From assembly GCF_000380565.1 (NCBI RefSeq), contig NZ_AQYJ01000024.1, positions 360,304-424,303 on the forward strand: 64,000 nt of DNA, written 5' to 3'. Shown here one piece after another: positions 17,670 through 27,598 of the stretch. Both the position numbers and the translations under genes were made by a program. The stretch comes from Microbulbifer variabilis ATCC 700307 (lineage in GTDB: Bacteria; Pseudomonadota; Gammaproteobacteria; Pseudomonadales; Cellvibrionaceae). Numbering within the stretch: position 1 is the first letter of the stretch; the number at the start of each line of letters is the position of its first letter. The notes below the pieces were generated by a model. That model was not told the DNA's origin. It saw nothing but the letters and a program-made list of their open reading frames with translations, and searched no databases.

Positions 17670-19853
17670 ATGAAAACCACCACCGCGACGTTAGTACTCG
17701 CCCTGGGCCTTGCCGCTTGTGGCAAGTCCAGTGATGAGACAGCTAACGCTAATTTAGATGCAATAACACCTTCTGAGCAGCCATCGGCTCCAGTTGCTAA
17801 AAAAGTGCCTCATAAGATGATTGTGCACGGTCATGAGCGTATAGATAACTACTATTGGATGCGCGATGACGAACGCAAGGCTCCAGAAGTCATCGCGCAT
17901 CTTGAGGCGGAAAATACTTATACTGATACTGTTATGCGCCACACTAAAGAGTTGCAGGAACTACTCTTTGAGGAAATGACGGGGCGACTGGAGAAGGATA
18001 AATCAACTGTACCTGTGTACCACAATGGATACTGGTATTACACCCGTTACCTGCCGGAAAAAGAATATGCTATTCATGCACGCCGCAAAGGTAGCCTGGA
18101 AGCTGCTGAGGAGGTGATGCTGGATGTCAACCAACTGGCGAAAGATTCAGGTTATTTCAGTGTTGGGCGCCTAGGGGTGTCTCCCAGCAATAGGTTGTTG
18201 GCATATCCGGAGGATAATGTAGGGCGTCGTGTTTACACTATTCGTTTCAAAGATCTGAAAACTGGGGAATTGCTGCCTGATAAGTTGGAGAATGCCTCCC
18301 CGGTAGCTGTTTGGGCTAACGATAACCAGACAGTTTTCTACATTAATAAAGACCGCCAGACCTTGCTTGGTTATCAGGTAATGCGCCATAAGTTAGGGAC
18401 GCCGCAAAGTGAAGATGTCGTTGTTTATGAAGAGCGTGACAAAGCATTTTATACTTGGATTTCCAAATCAAGAGATGGGGAGCTGGTGAGGATTCACCAC
18501 AGTTCCACAACCAGCAGTGGCCAGTCAATCCTGGATGCTAACACCCCGCTCACTGACTTTTCACCTTTGCATCCCCGCGAAGAGGATCATGAATATTCAG
18601 CTCTAAAGCTGGGAGATGAATTTTATATCCTGACCAATTGGCAAGCTGAAAACTTCCGCTTGATGAAAGCTGCACTGGCAGATGCTGCAGATAAGTCTAA
18701 GTGGCAGGAGGTGATACCACACAACAACGATGTTTTATTGGAAGATTTCACCTTATTTAACCATCACCTTGCTGTGATAGAGCGAAAAGCTGGTCAAACG
18801 GGTCTTAGGATTATCAATCTCGAGAACAATAAAGATATTCAGGTAGGTTTTAATGATCCAGTATATAGATTGGGCCTGAGCGCGAACCCCAACCTGGATT
18901 CTAATAGCGTACGGGTATCTTATTCGAGTTTGACGACACCAAATAGTGTTTATGAGGCCGAGCTAGATACCGGTAATCTGGAGCTGCTTAAGCAAGATAT
19001 AGTTCCTGGTGGCTTTGATCCAGAGCACTATCAAAGTGAAGGCATTCTGATTACTGCCCGCGATGGGGTAAAAGTGCCGGTATCTCTTGTGTATCGGAAA
19101 GATAAATTCCGGCAGGATGGTTCTAACCCTTTACTGCAGTACGCTTATGGCTCCTATGGTAGTACGGTGGACCCCTGGTTCCGCTCTTCTGTGATTTCAC
19201 TGCTTGATCGCGGCTTTGTATTTGCGATTGCTCATATTCGCGGCGGCCAAAAATTGGGGCGGGCTTGGTATGAAGATGGAAAGATGTTCAATAAGAAGAA
19301 CACTTTTACGGACTTTATCGATGTAACCAAAGGCCTTACTAAGATGAAGTATGGCGCTCCAGATAAGATATTCGCTTCAGGCGGTAGTGCCGGTGGTCTG
19401 TTAATGGGGGCCGTCGTGAATATGTCTCCGGAGTTATATCGGGGAGTGACTGCGGCAGTACCATTTGTCGATGTTGTGACCACTATGCTGGATGAGTCTA
19501 TTCCTCTGACAGTCAACGAATATGATGAATGGGGAAACCCGAATAATAAAGATAGCTATGAATATATGCTGTCATATTCACCCTACGATCAGGTGAAGGC
19601 ACAAGACTATCCCAATCTGCTTGTAACTACTGGACTGCATGACTCCCAGGTACAGTATTTTGAGCCTATGAAGTGGGTGGCTAAGTTACGTGAGTTTAAA
19701 ACTGATAAAAACCGGCTGCTGTTCAATGTAAATATGGAGGCCGGACATGGCGGCTCTTCCGGTCGCTTTCGCCGTTACCATGAAACTGCTTTGCAGTATG
19801 CCTTTTATCTGGATCTCATCGGGCAGGAGGCAGTTGCTGTACCTGTAGAGTAA
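17670..19853 (+). CDS. S9 family prolyl oligopeptidase / oligopeptidase B-like lipoprotein
   Basis: This 727-residue serine peptidase has an N-terminal beta-propeller (about 45-440) and a C-terminal alpha/beta hydrolase domain. The catalytic Ser lies in GGSAGG, the Asp probably in TGLHDSQVQYFEPMKW and the His in EAGHGGSSGR. The N-terminus MKTTTATLVLALGLAACGK is a lipoprotein signal with lipobox LAAC (Cys17), so the enzyme should be tethered in the periplasm or outer membrane. Oligopeptidase B cuts short peptides after basic residues. The start follows AGGAATAAGAATT. It resembles PtrB across the propeller (PHKMIVHGHERIDNYYWMRDD). Confidence 0.92.
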   Translation: MKTTTATLVLALGLAACGKSSDETANANLDAITPSEQPSAPVAKKVPHKMIVHGHERIDNYYWMRDDERKAPEVIAHLEAENTYTDTVMRHTKELQELLFEEMTGRLEKDKSTVPVYHNGYWYYTRYLPEKEYAIHARRKGSLEAAEEVMLDVNQLAKDSGYFSVGRLGVSPSNRLLAYPEDNVGRRVYTIRFKDLKTGELLPDKLENASPVAVWANDNQTVFYINKDRQTLLGYQVMRHKLGTPQSEDVVVYEERDKAFYTWISKSRDGELVRIHHSSTTSSGQSILDANTPLTDFSPLHPREEDHEYSALKLGDEFYILTNWQAENFRLMKAALADAADKSKWQEVIPHNNDVLLEDFTLFNHHLAVIERKAGQTGLRIINLENNKDIQVGFNDPVYRLGLSANPNLDSNSVRVSYSSLTTPNSVYEAELDTGNLELLKQDIVPGGFDPEHYQSEGILITARDGVKVPVSLVYRKDKFRQDGSNPLLQYAYGSYGSTVDPWFRSSVISLLDRGFVFAIAHIRGGQKLGRAWYEDGKMFNKKNTFTDFIDVTKGLTKMKYGAPDKIFASGGSAGGLLMGAVVNMSPELYRGVTAAVPFVDVVTTMLDESIPLTVNEYDEWGNPNNKDSYEYMLSYSPYDQVKAQDYPNLLVTTGLHDSQVQYFEPMKWVAKLREFKTDKNRLLFNVNMEAGHGGSSGRFRRYHETALQYAFYLDLIGQEAVAVPVE

Positions 19854-19987
19854 CTGGAGTCTCACTTTAAGAAACGCGCACTTCTCCACTTTGAGGATGT
19901 AGCGAAAGTTGCAGCTTGGAAATAAGGGAGGCAAAGCTTTTGGTAGGCTTGCTTCCCTTTTCTAATTCAAGAGAGAGTGAAATTTAC

Positions 19988-21445
19988 TTATTTGCGGTAG
20001 TCAAGCGGTGGCTTGCGATTGCCGAGAAGGGGGATGTACTCAAAGCTCTCTCCACGCTTTTGGCTGAACTCTTGCTTAGCCTGTTCCACCAGTTCAGGGT
20101 ACTTCAGTAATTGAATTCCAGTGAGTGCCAGGGTTTCTGCAGCTAAAAGCATCCCTTTGTGACCAATACTTGTCCCTCCTGCCGCTACGGCCTGCCAGGT
20201 ATGGGCTGATGTGCCCGGAACCCAGGTTGCGGTGGTAAAACCGCCTGTAGGCACATTCCAACTTACGTCCCCCACATCGGTGGAGCCGGGGAAGGGGGCC
20301 TCGCTAGGGTTATAGTCGACAATGTTTTCTTGGTCACCGATTTGACGACCGGGGCGGTGAGTAAGTCCCTCCAGGTTCTTGGCAAATTCCAATTCATCGG
20401 TTGAGTACTGGATACCGCCAAATTGCCGCATACTGGAATCGATAAGGCGATTCAGCGTTTGGTTTGGTAGAAGACTATGGTTACCATGAATTACCTCCCA
20501 CTCCACTTCAGTACCTGTGCCTTGGGCGGCAGAGCGCGCTATCTCTTCCACGCGTGACCATACTGGCTCTAGGTCTGCAGCACTGCGATCACGTACATAG
20601 TAAAAGACCTCTGCATTGGCTGGAACGACATTGGGTGCCATTCCACCATTTGTAATTACATAATGAATGCGGGTGCTGTCTGGTACATGTTCACGCAACA
20701 TGTTTACCATGAAGTTCATAGCCTCGACGCCGTCCAAAGCGGAGCGGCCATGTTCAGGTGCAGCGGCTGCATGGCTGGCAATACCCTTGAAACGAAATTT
20801 TGCAGACTTGTTTGCCAGGCTGGATTGTGGGTGAGCTTCATTTTGGTCACCCGGGTGCCACTGTAGAACTATGTCGGTATCTTCAAAAGCGCCAGCTCTT
20901 ACCATATAGACCTTGCCAGAGCCTCCCTCCTCAGCTGGCGTACCATACAGGCGAATCTCACCGTCCGTGTCAGTTTCCTGTAACCAACGACTGAGCATAA
21001 CCGCTGCTGTTGTTGATCCAGCGCCAAACAAGTGATGTCCACAGGCGTGCCCAGCGTTCTGCTTCTCAATCGGGCTATGGTAGGGCACCGCTTTTTGGGA
21101 GACTCCGGGTAGCGCATCCATTTCTGCCAGTAGTCCAATGGTTGGTCCTCCTCGTCCCTGTTTAAAGGTGGCGACGAAAGCAGTGGGTATGTCTGCGATA
21201 CCCTCTTCGATCCTGAAACCCGCAGCTTTCAACTGAGCTTGGATGGCCGCACTGCTGAGGGTTTCCTGATAACCTACCTCGGCCAAACTCCACAGGTGAT
21301 CAGCGAGTTCAATAGCCTGGGATTTCATCTGTTCAGATTGGCTGCTAACCCAACTAGCATCCTCTGGTAGTGATTCAGGCCCTGAAGCATCTGCTGTAGC
21401 AACTGAGATAGCAAAAATAAGGGCGGGGAGTGTACGTCGGACCAT
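19988..21445 (-). CDS. M20 family amidohydrolase, AbgB-like, exported
   Basis: The 485-residue metal-dependent amidohydrolase begins with a signal peptide (MVRRTLPALIFAISVATADA). The M20D core shows GLLAEMDALPGVSQKA, NAGHACGHHLFGAG (metal-binding CGHH), GTPAEEGGSGKVYMVRAGAF, and FPGSTDVGDVSWNVPT. It is close to aminobenzoyl-glutamate hydrolase subunit B. Substrates are N-acyl amino acids or similar amides; the exact one is not known. It is convergent with the S9 peptidase gene. Confidence 0.88.
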   Translation of the reverse strand: MVRRTLPALIFAISVATADASGPESLPEDASWVSSQSEQMKSQAIELADHLWSLAEVGYQETLSSAAIQAQLKAAGFRIEEGIADIPTAFVATFKQGRGGPTIGLLAEMDALPGVSQKAVPYHSPIEKQNAGHACGHHLFGAGSTTAAVMLSRWLQETDTDGEIRLYGTPAEEGGSGKVYMVRAGAFEDTDIVLQWHPGDQNEAHPQSSLANKSAKFRFKGIASHAAAAPEHGRSALDGVEAMNFMVNMLREHVPDSTRIHYVITNGGMAPNVVPANAEVFYYVRDRSAADLEPVWSRVEEIARSAAQGTGTEVEWEVIHGNHSLLPNQTLNRLIDSSMRQFGGIQYSTDELEFAKNLEGLTHRPGRQIGDQENIVDYNPSEAPFPGSTDVGDVSWNVPTGGFTTATWVPGTSAHTWQAVAAGGTSIGHKGMLLAAETLALTGIQLLKYPELVEQAKQEFSQKRGESFEYIPLLGNRKPPLDYRK

Positions 21446-21671
21446 ATGGAACTCCTGCTGTTATAAAATAGATATTCAAGAAAGTAGGTGTATACAAAGT
21501 ATCAGTTTGGGGAGAGTTTTTCTCTGTTTTCATTACTCAGGTGAGTCCTAATTTACTCACCAGAAATCAGGCTGGGAGTGAGTCCCTATTTAAAAGTCTC
21601 TTGTCATTTTACTAGTCGTCCTTGCTTTAGGCTGATATAAGTCGGTATGAATTTTTACGGAGTATTTTTAC

Positions 21672-22340
21672 ATGCGTAATTTTTTAGATATTGAGGCTCC
21701 GGTAATTGATAGATTTGGAGGAGAGGCAGGCCTTGAAGCAAGATTGACAAAACCCAAGGCGGCGGAGCAGATCCAGTCTATTCCCAATAGTCAGTGGCTA
21801 TCTGCCGCCTCAAGGGCTGTTTTTCAGGCGGGATTTAGCTGGAAGGTGGTGGAGAAAAAATGGCCAGGTATTGAGAATATCTTTCATGGGTTTGACCTAT
21901 CTTTTTGCCGGTACTTGCCGGAAGAGGTACTTGATGACCTGATGCACCAGGAGGGAATGATAAAGCATTGGACGAAAACACGATCGATACCAAGGAATGC
22001 AGATTTTTTTTGGCAGCTGTCTAATAAGCTCGGCAGTCTGGGAAGCTATTTTTCCAGCTGGAATACAGCTAATTATATAGAGAATCTAAAGTATCTGCGC
22101 AGGGGCGGAGATAGGTTGGGAGGTAAAACTGCTCAAGTATTCTTACGCCGAATGGGGGTAGATACTCTGGTTTTTGCTAGCGATACCATAAGGGCGCTTG
22201 TCAGGGAGGGAGTAGTGGATAAATCTCCCTCTTCAAAAAAGGACTGGGCAGCATTGCAAGAAGCAATTGAAACCTGGCAAATGCAATCCAATCGCAGTTT
22301 GAATGAAATTAGCCAGATATTGTCACTATCTGTAGGGTGA
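21672..22340 (+). CDS. DNA-3-methyladenine glycosylase I-like protein
   Basis: The 222-residue protein fits the adenine glycosylase superfamily (PF03352): QAGFSWKVVEKKWPGIENIF, DLMHQEGMIKHWTKTRSIPRNA and RLGGKTAQVFLRRMGVDTLV. Tag removes 3-methyladenine from alkylated DNA. The N-terminal Cys and downstream His/Cys that bind zinc in E. coli Tag are not seen here, so it belongs to a divergent subgroup and its substrate may differ. The gene is monocistronic and faces the SIMPL gene. Confidence 0.82.
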   Translation: MRNFLDIEAPVIDRFGGEAGLEARLTKPKAAEQIQSIPNSQWLSAASRAVFQAGFSWKVVEKKWPGIENIFHGFDLSFCRYLPEEVLDDLMHQEGMIKHWTKTRSIPRNADFFWQLSNKLGSLGSYFSSWNTANYIENLKYLRRGGDRLGGKTAQVFLRRMGVDTLVFASDTIRALVREGVVDKSPSSKKDWAALQEAIETWQMQSNRSLNEISQILSLSVG

Positions 22341-22350
22341 GTTTAGGGGT

Positions 22351-22381
22351 GCTGGATAGGGGGTGGTGATAGCTATCCAGC
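22351..22381. terminator. Hairpin between convergent genes
   Basis: A nine-base perfect stem (GCTGGATAG with CTATCCAGC) around a 13-base loop lies 11 bases after the Tag-like gene. No T-tract follows on the + strand, so its role as terminator is tentative. Confidence 0.4.
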
Positions 22382-22425
22382 GCTTCATTCAGATACCGAA
22401 GTCAAGCCCTTATTCAAAGGCTGAT

Positions 22426-23193
22426 TTATTGGGTTCTGGACTCAGACTGAATTCTAAAATCTACTGCAAGATCTGCTTCATATAGAATCTCATCAAAGGA
22501 AGGTTCCTGCTCGAAAGAGTAAAGGTCATCCTGTTGTACTCTGGAGCCAGTGACTACGACTTCCTCAATAGCCATGGCACCACCGGTGGCTCGAAAGTAC
22601 GTGTTATTTTTCCGAATGCCGACGGGTATTAGTTTTACACCCAAAGCCATCTCATAGTCGGTTTTCTGTTGTAAAATATTTTGTAGGGCTTGAGACTGTA
22701 CCTCTTTGTTGGTCTGCCTCTCTTTTGAATGCTCAAATGCAGTGTTTACAATCATAACCTCTTTATTTTGATCTGCGAGCCGGGCGACAGCTTGTAGCTG
22801 ATCTTCTCCCTCTATTGTAATTGCTACTCGATTCATTACTTTGTAGCTGTTAGGCCTTTTGCCTAGCCAGCCAAATTGTGGAGAAGAAGAAAATCTGGAG
22901 TTCTTGATTTTATCTTGATCAATGCCTGTTGTAATGAGGCTCTGTCGGAGCTTTGTACGAAGAGAGTGATTTGCTGTGATGGCATCTGATAATTGTTCTT
23001 CTTCGGTAGTAACGACTAAGCTGATGATGGCACGGTCAGAATAAGCGGTTTCTTCAGCGCTACCACGGATTGTGACAATATTGTCTGCAGGATATAGGAT
23101 TCCGCGTAATTCTTGAGGAGAACCCTTTATTTCTGGTTCTGCTACGCAGATATTGGATAGAAGAAAGGTAAATAACAGTAGCATCCTGTTCAT
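22426..23193 (-). CDS. SIMPL (DUF541) domain periplasmic protein
   Basis: This 255-residue protein begins with a signal peptide (MNRMLLLFTFLLSNICVA). The SIMPL pattern follows: IRGSAEETAYSDRAIISLVV, a helix with LRQSLITTGIDQDKI, and SYKVMNRVAITIEGEDQL. SIMPL proteins form periplasmic or outer-membrane oligomers of uncertain role, often linked to oxidative stress. An odd feature is the segment AIEEVVVTGSRVQQDD near residue 210, which matches the start of the plug domain of TonB-dependent receptors. The C-terminal tail is acidic. Confidence 0.85.
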   Translation of the reverse strand: MNRMLLLFTFLLSNICVAEPEIKGSPQELRGILYPADNIVTIRGSAEETAYSDRAIISLVVTTEEEQLSDAITANHSLRTKLRQSLITTGIDQDKIKNSRFSSSPQFGWLGKRPNSYKVMNRVAITIEGEDQLQAVARLADQNKEVMIVNTAFEHSKERQTNKEVQSQALQNILQQKTDYEMALGVKLIPVGIRKNNTYFRATGGAMAIEEVVVTGSRVQQDDLYSFEQEPSFDEILYEADLAVDFRIQSESRTQ

Positions 23194-23686
23194 TTTGATT
23201 TCTCACTTTGAAAAGTCGTTGTTGGTGGGCTTATATTAAAAATTAGCTGAAGTTGTAATTATATTTGCAAACCCCTCCGAGGTCATTAATTAGTCATAAG
23301 TGACCAAAATCACTAAAAACTGATTTAAATTGCCAAAGTGTGACAAGTTGAGTGTTAGGCGTTCTGGGGAAATAAATTCTGATTTTTATCAAATAACTTT
23401 TCTAGATGACTTTGGGTCGCCCGGGGCTTAGGAAAGTCTTTTTAGGGAATTTTTCTGGCTAATTTCATCTATATAAAAGCTTTTATCTATACTTTTTCCA
23501 GGTTTTTATCCTATGCATATTTATTCCTCAGGCTTACTTTGAACCAGTAGACACTTTTTGCTTTAGCTACTTCGCAGAAAATCGATTGCATAGCCTTTAA
23601 GGTCGGCCGTTGTTTCTAGGTGGGACAACCTGGCTAGGCCCAGCCAATAACTATATTTGTAGCGACTTTCTGGAAGAGCAGAACTC
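23194..23686. other. Intergenic region between SIMPL gene and large lipoprotein
   Basis: About 490 AT-rich bases between divergent genes. A short 136-codon frame on the minus strand at 23563-23973 is a shadow of the lipoprotein start. No RNA, repeat or operator is supported. Confidence 0.45.
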
Positions 23687-25876
23687 ATGGGAACATTATT
23701 TAACAAGAAATTACTTGCAGTTACCTTAGTAACACTTCTGACCGCCTGTGGTGGGGGTGGCGGGGGAGACTCATCTTCTGATACTGACCAACCTGCAGGA
23801 GATGGTGGTAGTGGACAGGGTTCCGGAAATGGGCAAGGAGGCGCAGGTGATACGCCAATATCAGATAATGTCGGTACTTCAGTGATGGTCGGTGATGTAG
23901 AAGTCACTGAGCTTGGATTTGCCACTTTGACAGCTGTGGATGTGACCTTGCCTGATGCAATGAATAACGCCAAAGAAGTCTATCAAATGGCTCACTATAT
24001 TGCTCGGACAGATGGTGAGCAGAATGAAAATGACATTGATATCCCTATTCGTAACTATGTAGCTACCTGTGCGACGGACACCGAGACTCCCCGAATGTTT
24101 GTCTCAACAACTTTATCTGAGGGGACCAGCGCTGACGATACCACCTATGGTTCCGTGTATGAACTAAAATATAACCCCGAAACCTCCAGCTTCGACCAGA
24201 CAGGCAATGCGACAATTTTAAAACAATGCCATGAATCCCATGGTATTGCCGCGAGCAAAGATTGCTCCCGAGTGGCAGTACTTTGTAATACAGATTACCA
24301 GGCGCATGAACGCTACGAGGTTCAAGGGGACCTTGTGGAGCAGTATGGTAGCGGTTGGATGACAATGGAAGATAATATTGACAAAATTGAAGCACGAATT
24401 AGTAATGAAATTGGCTTAATGGTGGCCACTAATCATGGAAAATTCATTGATTTCTTCACTGAGCACCCGACATTAAAATTTGATGATTTTCTCCCCGGTT
24501 TGAAAAGCACGTTCCCTGATACTGATTTCGGTGAATCACCTTCCTTTACTACCATTAAAGGTGCTGAAATGCAGGAGGAAATGGAATATATCATAGATAA
24601 TTTATCCTCTGCCGATCACGATGCTCTTCTACAACATATTCGTGACAATGGTTACAAATATAATGATCAGATATGGCTGCTGGAGTGGGAGAGCGAAGCT
24701 CTGAGTGAAACGCCCGATGCTTATGTAGTAAATAAAATGCATGGCGGATCTCATGTGGGAACAGAAGAATTGGTTTACGTGGATACAGATAGCCAGGGGA
24801 GGTCTAGCTATGCTTTCTCGGCCTCAGCCCGTGTATTCGATAATGAAGGGGACTCACATTATTCTGCGGGCTTAACGGTTATCAATCGAAATGATTGGTC
24901 GCTGAATATGAGTGGTTCGGATAATCGCGGTTGGTATTGGGCTTGTGGCGATGGCCATGTTGTCAATATCCGGGCATTCTATAATCCCGATAATGAGAAA
25001 TATGGGGCTCTATGCACTAGCGACTGGAATGACTGGATTGGCAGCACTCACGGTCAGCTTGGAACTATCGCGATTAAAATGGAAACCTCAAGTTCGAGCT
25101 CTGAAGGCTATTTTAACCATTTTGTACCTTCAACCGCGGCAATGGTCTCCAATGGTGGAGGGCATACTGTTGTGCCCCTGGATGCAGATACTAATTTGTC
25201 ATTAATTGTCTCTCCAAAATTTATTGCTGATGCCGATATGGATCGGTTTCTACAAGATGAAGTGGGTGTAGACCCTAGCAAAGAGGGGCCATTTGACGAG
25301 GAGTGTTCAGATTATGATGAAAATAACTGCTTCCTCTCTTATATGTCTTACAATTATTGGTACCCAGAGAAAGCCCAGTTTCCTTCAATTGAGCGTCAAG
25401 GACTTTATTCAGGAGATGCTCTGGATCCTTCCTCTCTGACACGCATTGGTATTGCTAAGGTCAATGGTAGTGGAAGCATTAGTGGGCAAGGCTTTAAGTG
25501 GCTGGTAGAGGATAATGATTGCCAGGTTAGTGATCCTCAGCTAGTTGACTTAAAAAATGGTCGTTATTTATTCGGATATGCCAAGTTCCAGTGTATCTCG
25601 GATAACTTACCCTTTGATCGAATTTATAGCCCAAAGTCATTACGTCTCTTGGTTCCCAAAGCCTACTATGTGATGGAAATTGATGCGGACTTGAATGTTC
25701 TTGAAGGGCCGATTCAGTTGCCTAATCATGGTTGGGGTGGATTGGATGAGCCTATGTATATGGGTGGTGGCAAGGTAGCTTGGAGTTACATCAAGAACCC
25801 AACTTTTGAAAACTATGGTGGTGGTCAGCAGAATACGTGGCAGGCGATGATTTATCACTCAAAAAGCGTTAACTAA
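23687..25876 (+). CDS. Large secreted lipoprotein of unknown function
   Basis: The 729-residue protein has a lipoprotein signal ending LLTAC (Cys at about 21), followed by a Gly/Ser/Asp-rich linker (CGGGGGGDSSSDTDQ and onward to about residue 60) that is common in Cellvibrionales exported proteins. The rest is rich in Asp, aromatic and Gly residues with many short beta-like stretches and several cysteines (FDEECSDYDENNCF). No known catalytic motif was recognised. Blocks such as CHESHGIAAS, GGSHVGTEELVYVD and WYWACGDGHVVNIR suggest a beta-propeller, but that is a guess. A strong terminator follows. Confidence 0.8.
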   Translation: MGTLFNKKLLAVTLVTLLTACGGGGGGDSSSDTDQPAGDGGSGQGSGNGQGGAGDTPISDNVGTSVMVGDVEVTELGFATLTAVDVTLPDAMNNAKEVYQMAHYIARTDGEQNENDIDIPIRNYVATCATDTETPRMFVSTTLSEGTSADDTTYGSVYELKYNPETSSFDQTGNATILKQCHESHGIAASKDCSRVAVLCNTDYQAHERYEVQGDLVEQYGSGWMTMEDNIDKIEARISNEIGLMVATNHGKFIDFFTEHPTLKFDDFLPGLKSTFPDTDFGESPSFTTIKGAEMQEEMEYIIDNLSSADHDALLQHIRDNGYKYNDQIWLLEWESEALSETPDAYVVNKMHGGSHVGTEELVYVDTDSQGRSSYAFSASARVFDNEGDSHYSAGLTVINRNDWSLNMSGSDNRGWYWACGDGHVVNIRAFYNPDNEKYGALCTSDWNDWIGSTHGQLGTIAIKMETSSSSSEGYFNHFVPSTAAMVSNGGGHTVVPLDADTNLSLIVSPKFIADADMDRFLQDEVGVDPSKEGPFDEECSDYDENNCFLSYMSYNYWYPEKAQFPSIERQGLYSGDALDPSSLTRIGIAKVNGSGSISGQGFKWLVEDNDCQVSDPQLVDLKNGRYLFGYAKFQCISDNLPFDRIYSPKSLRLLVPKAYYVMEIDADLNVLEGPIQLPNHGWGGLDEPMYMGGGKVAWSYIKNPTFENYGGGQQNTWQAMIYHSKSVN

Positions 25877-26295
25877 TTCGATTGTAATTTGATCAGCAGT
25901 TTTAATTTTCTGCGCGCTTTTTATAGAGGGTTTGTTGACTAAAAAGGGGGGGGAAGCCCCCTTTTTCACATTTGCTATTTTTCGGCCTGGTTAAAATTTG
26001 GACAAAAAATCTATCCAGATATGGGGTTCTTCCTGTGCGGTCTGTTTGATTTACCAGGGCTTTGGTCAAGATTTATAAGTTTTTTAAAATATATTTGGTT
26101 AACTGCCTGAATACTTGCCTTCTGACTAACTGGTCTGCAAGCATGTCGCTCCGGGTTCTCGTTTGGCGCTTGAAGTCCTATTACCGCAATATCTTCTCCA
26201 GATAAGTTTGCCAGTCCAAAAATAGTATTCCGGCCAATAAAAATAATTTTTTGGAAGTGTGAAGTGGGGCTGGGAAAAAATATAAGGATACAACA
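25877..26295. other. Intergenic region before the lipase gene
   Basis: It contains the terminator at 25941-25966 and about 320 bases with no supported gene. A 70-codon frame on the minus strand at 26126-26338 has no ribosome site or conservation that can be seen. Confidence 0.45.
25941..25966. terminator. Rho-independent terminator
   Basis: A G8 tract pairs with C5, flanked by A5 and T5, giving a stem AAAAAGGGGG / CCCCCTTTTT. It works in either direction but most likely ends the lipoprotein transcript 65 bases upstream. Confidence 0.85.
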
Positions 26296-27513
26296 ATGAC
26301 ATTCTACAAACGATTGGGTGTAAGTCTCTCTCTTGCACTTGCTGGGCTCATGGCGTCAGCTTTTGCAGCAGCTGACAACTGCTATATTCTCGTCCATGGT
26401 CATGGTACCGAAGGGCATATTAAACAGCGCACTGATTCTCAAGGTAAGCTGGAACAGCCAGCCCTGGATTATTGGAGCGAGGCCTTCTTTGATAAATACA
26501 ATGGTAGTAATTTTATCCAGCAGTTGCGCATGAACGGTGGCAACTACGGAGTAGTTGGATATAACTCCACCGATGAGGGTGAAATGCCCTATTGGCATGA
26601 TGGTACAGCAGGTGAGATTGCCCGGCAGATCATTGATATTCGCAGTGGTAAGGGAGATGGATACGAGCATGATAATCAGTGTGAAGCCGATGATACCTTT
26701 TGGGTGATTGCTCATAGCCAGGGTGCGGCGCAAATGATGTACCTCACCGGCAATGCTGTACCCGGATCTCCTTACTACAATCGCGCTTATAACCAGTTTG
26801 ACACAAATACTGTTACTGAAAGCTCAAAGGTTTGTACTGGCAGATGGTTCTGGAAGAGATGTAAAACCGAAACCAAGACCTATAACGTAGCTGGTTTAGA
26901 TGACCGTTATGCGGTTGAGGTTGACTTTAATAAAGCGATTAGTGGTATTGCTGCAATTTTCACTACTGGTGGTGCTATTACCGGCACAGAATTTGTCGAT
27001 CGGCTGTGTAACGGTAGTTGGATAGAAAGCGTGGTCAATGATCTGTTTATAGGTCGAGAGTGCTCAGCGGTGCGCTATCTGCAGACAAATGATGTTTATG
27101 CGGTGCGTAACTATGTAGGTACAAATTTGGCTGCACCGGTTTATACCATTGGCGGTTATGCGGGCTTCCCTGGCATTGCAACTGCAAGTTCCCTGTTGTT
27201 GGGCGGTGAAGACGACGGTTATATTAACCTGGCGTCTCAGATGAACTGTTCTGGCTCAGGGAAGCGCAACCTCTACTCAAACCTGAAAGAATACAAAACC
27301 TTCCTGGGTATCGCATACGGTAGCGCGATCTTCTCCTGTGATAATGATCACAAAGGTACTGCACGCTCTTATAACCTGGCGAGCCTCTATACTGACCATG
27401 ATGCTCAGCGTAACGGCGGTATTATGGCCCCAGACTACACTGGTATCCCCGGTGGCCTGAACTGTGGTGCCGGTAAAAATACGGCTGGTCGTATTGCTGC
27501 CTGTACAGAGTAA
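26296..27513 (+). CDS. Secreted alpha/beta hydrolase, lipase-like
   Basis: The 405-residue protein has a Sec signal (MTFYKRLGVSLSLALAGLMASAFAAAD). The mature part starts NCYILVHGHGTEGH, an oxyanion-hole HGHG as in lipases, and has the nucleophile elbow AHSQGAAQ in FWVIAHSQGAAQMMYL. Eight or more cysteines (for example CTGRWFWKRCKTETK) suggest disulfides, fitting an extracellular enzyme. Candidate acid and base residues are DDGYIN and the HDAQRN region. The closest known type would be triacylglycerol lipase; substrate unproven. A terminator follows 15 bases after the stop. Confidence 0.8.
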   Translation: MTFYKRLGVSLSLALAGLMASAFAAADNCYILVHGHGTEGHIKQRTDSQGKLEQPALDYWSEAFFDKYNGSNFIQQLRMNGGNYGVVGYNSTDEGEMPYWHDGTAGEIARQIIDIRSGKGDGYEHDNQCEADDTFWVIAHSQGAAQMMYLTGNAVPGSPYYNRAYNQFDTNTVTESSKVCTGRWFWKRCKTETKTYNVAGLDDRYAVEVDFNKAISGIAAIFTTGGAITGTEFVDRLCNGSWIESVVNDLFIGRECSAVRYLQTNDVYAVRNYVGTNLAAPVYTIGGYAGFPGIATASSLLLGGEDDGYINLASQMNCSGSGKRNLYSNLKEYKTFLGIAYGSAIFSCDNDHKGTARSYNLASLYTDHDAQRNGGIMAPDYTGIPGGLNCGAGKNTAGRIAACTE

Positions 27514-27528
27514 TTAGCTCATCGTTTT

Positions 27529-27556
27529 AAAAAGCCCGCTTTTAAGCGGGCTTTTT
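27529..27556. terminator. Rho-independent terminator
   Basis: A 13-base stem, AAAAAGCCCGCTT with AAGCGGGCTTTTT, with a two-base loop in the strict pairing. It lies between the convergent lipase and esterase genes and is symmetric, so it can serve both strands. Confidence 0.9.
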
Positions 27557-27598
27557 AGTTTGCGGGAATCACATATTTACTGCTATTAATTTTTAGCT

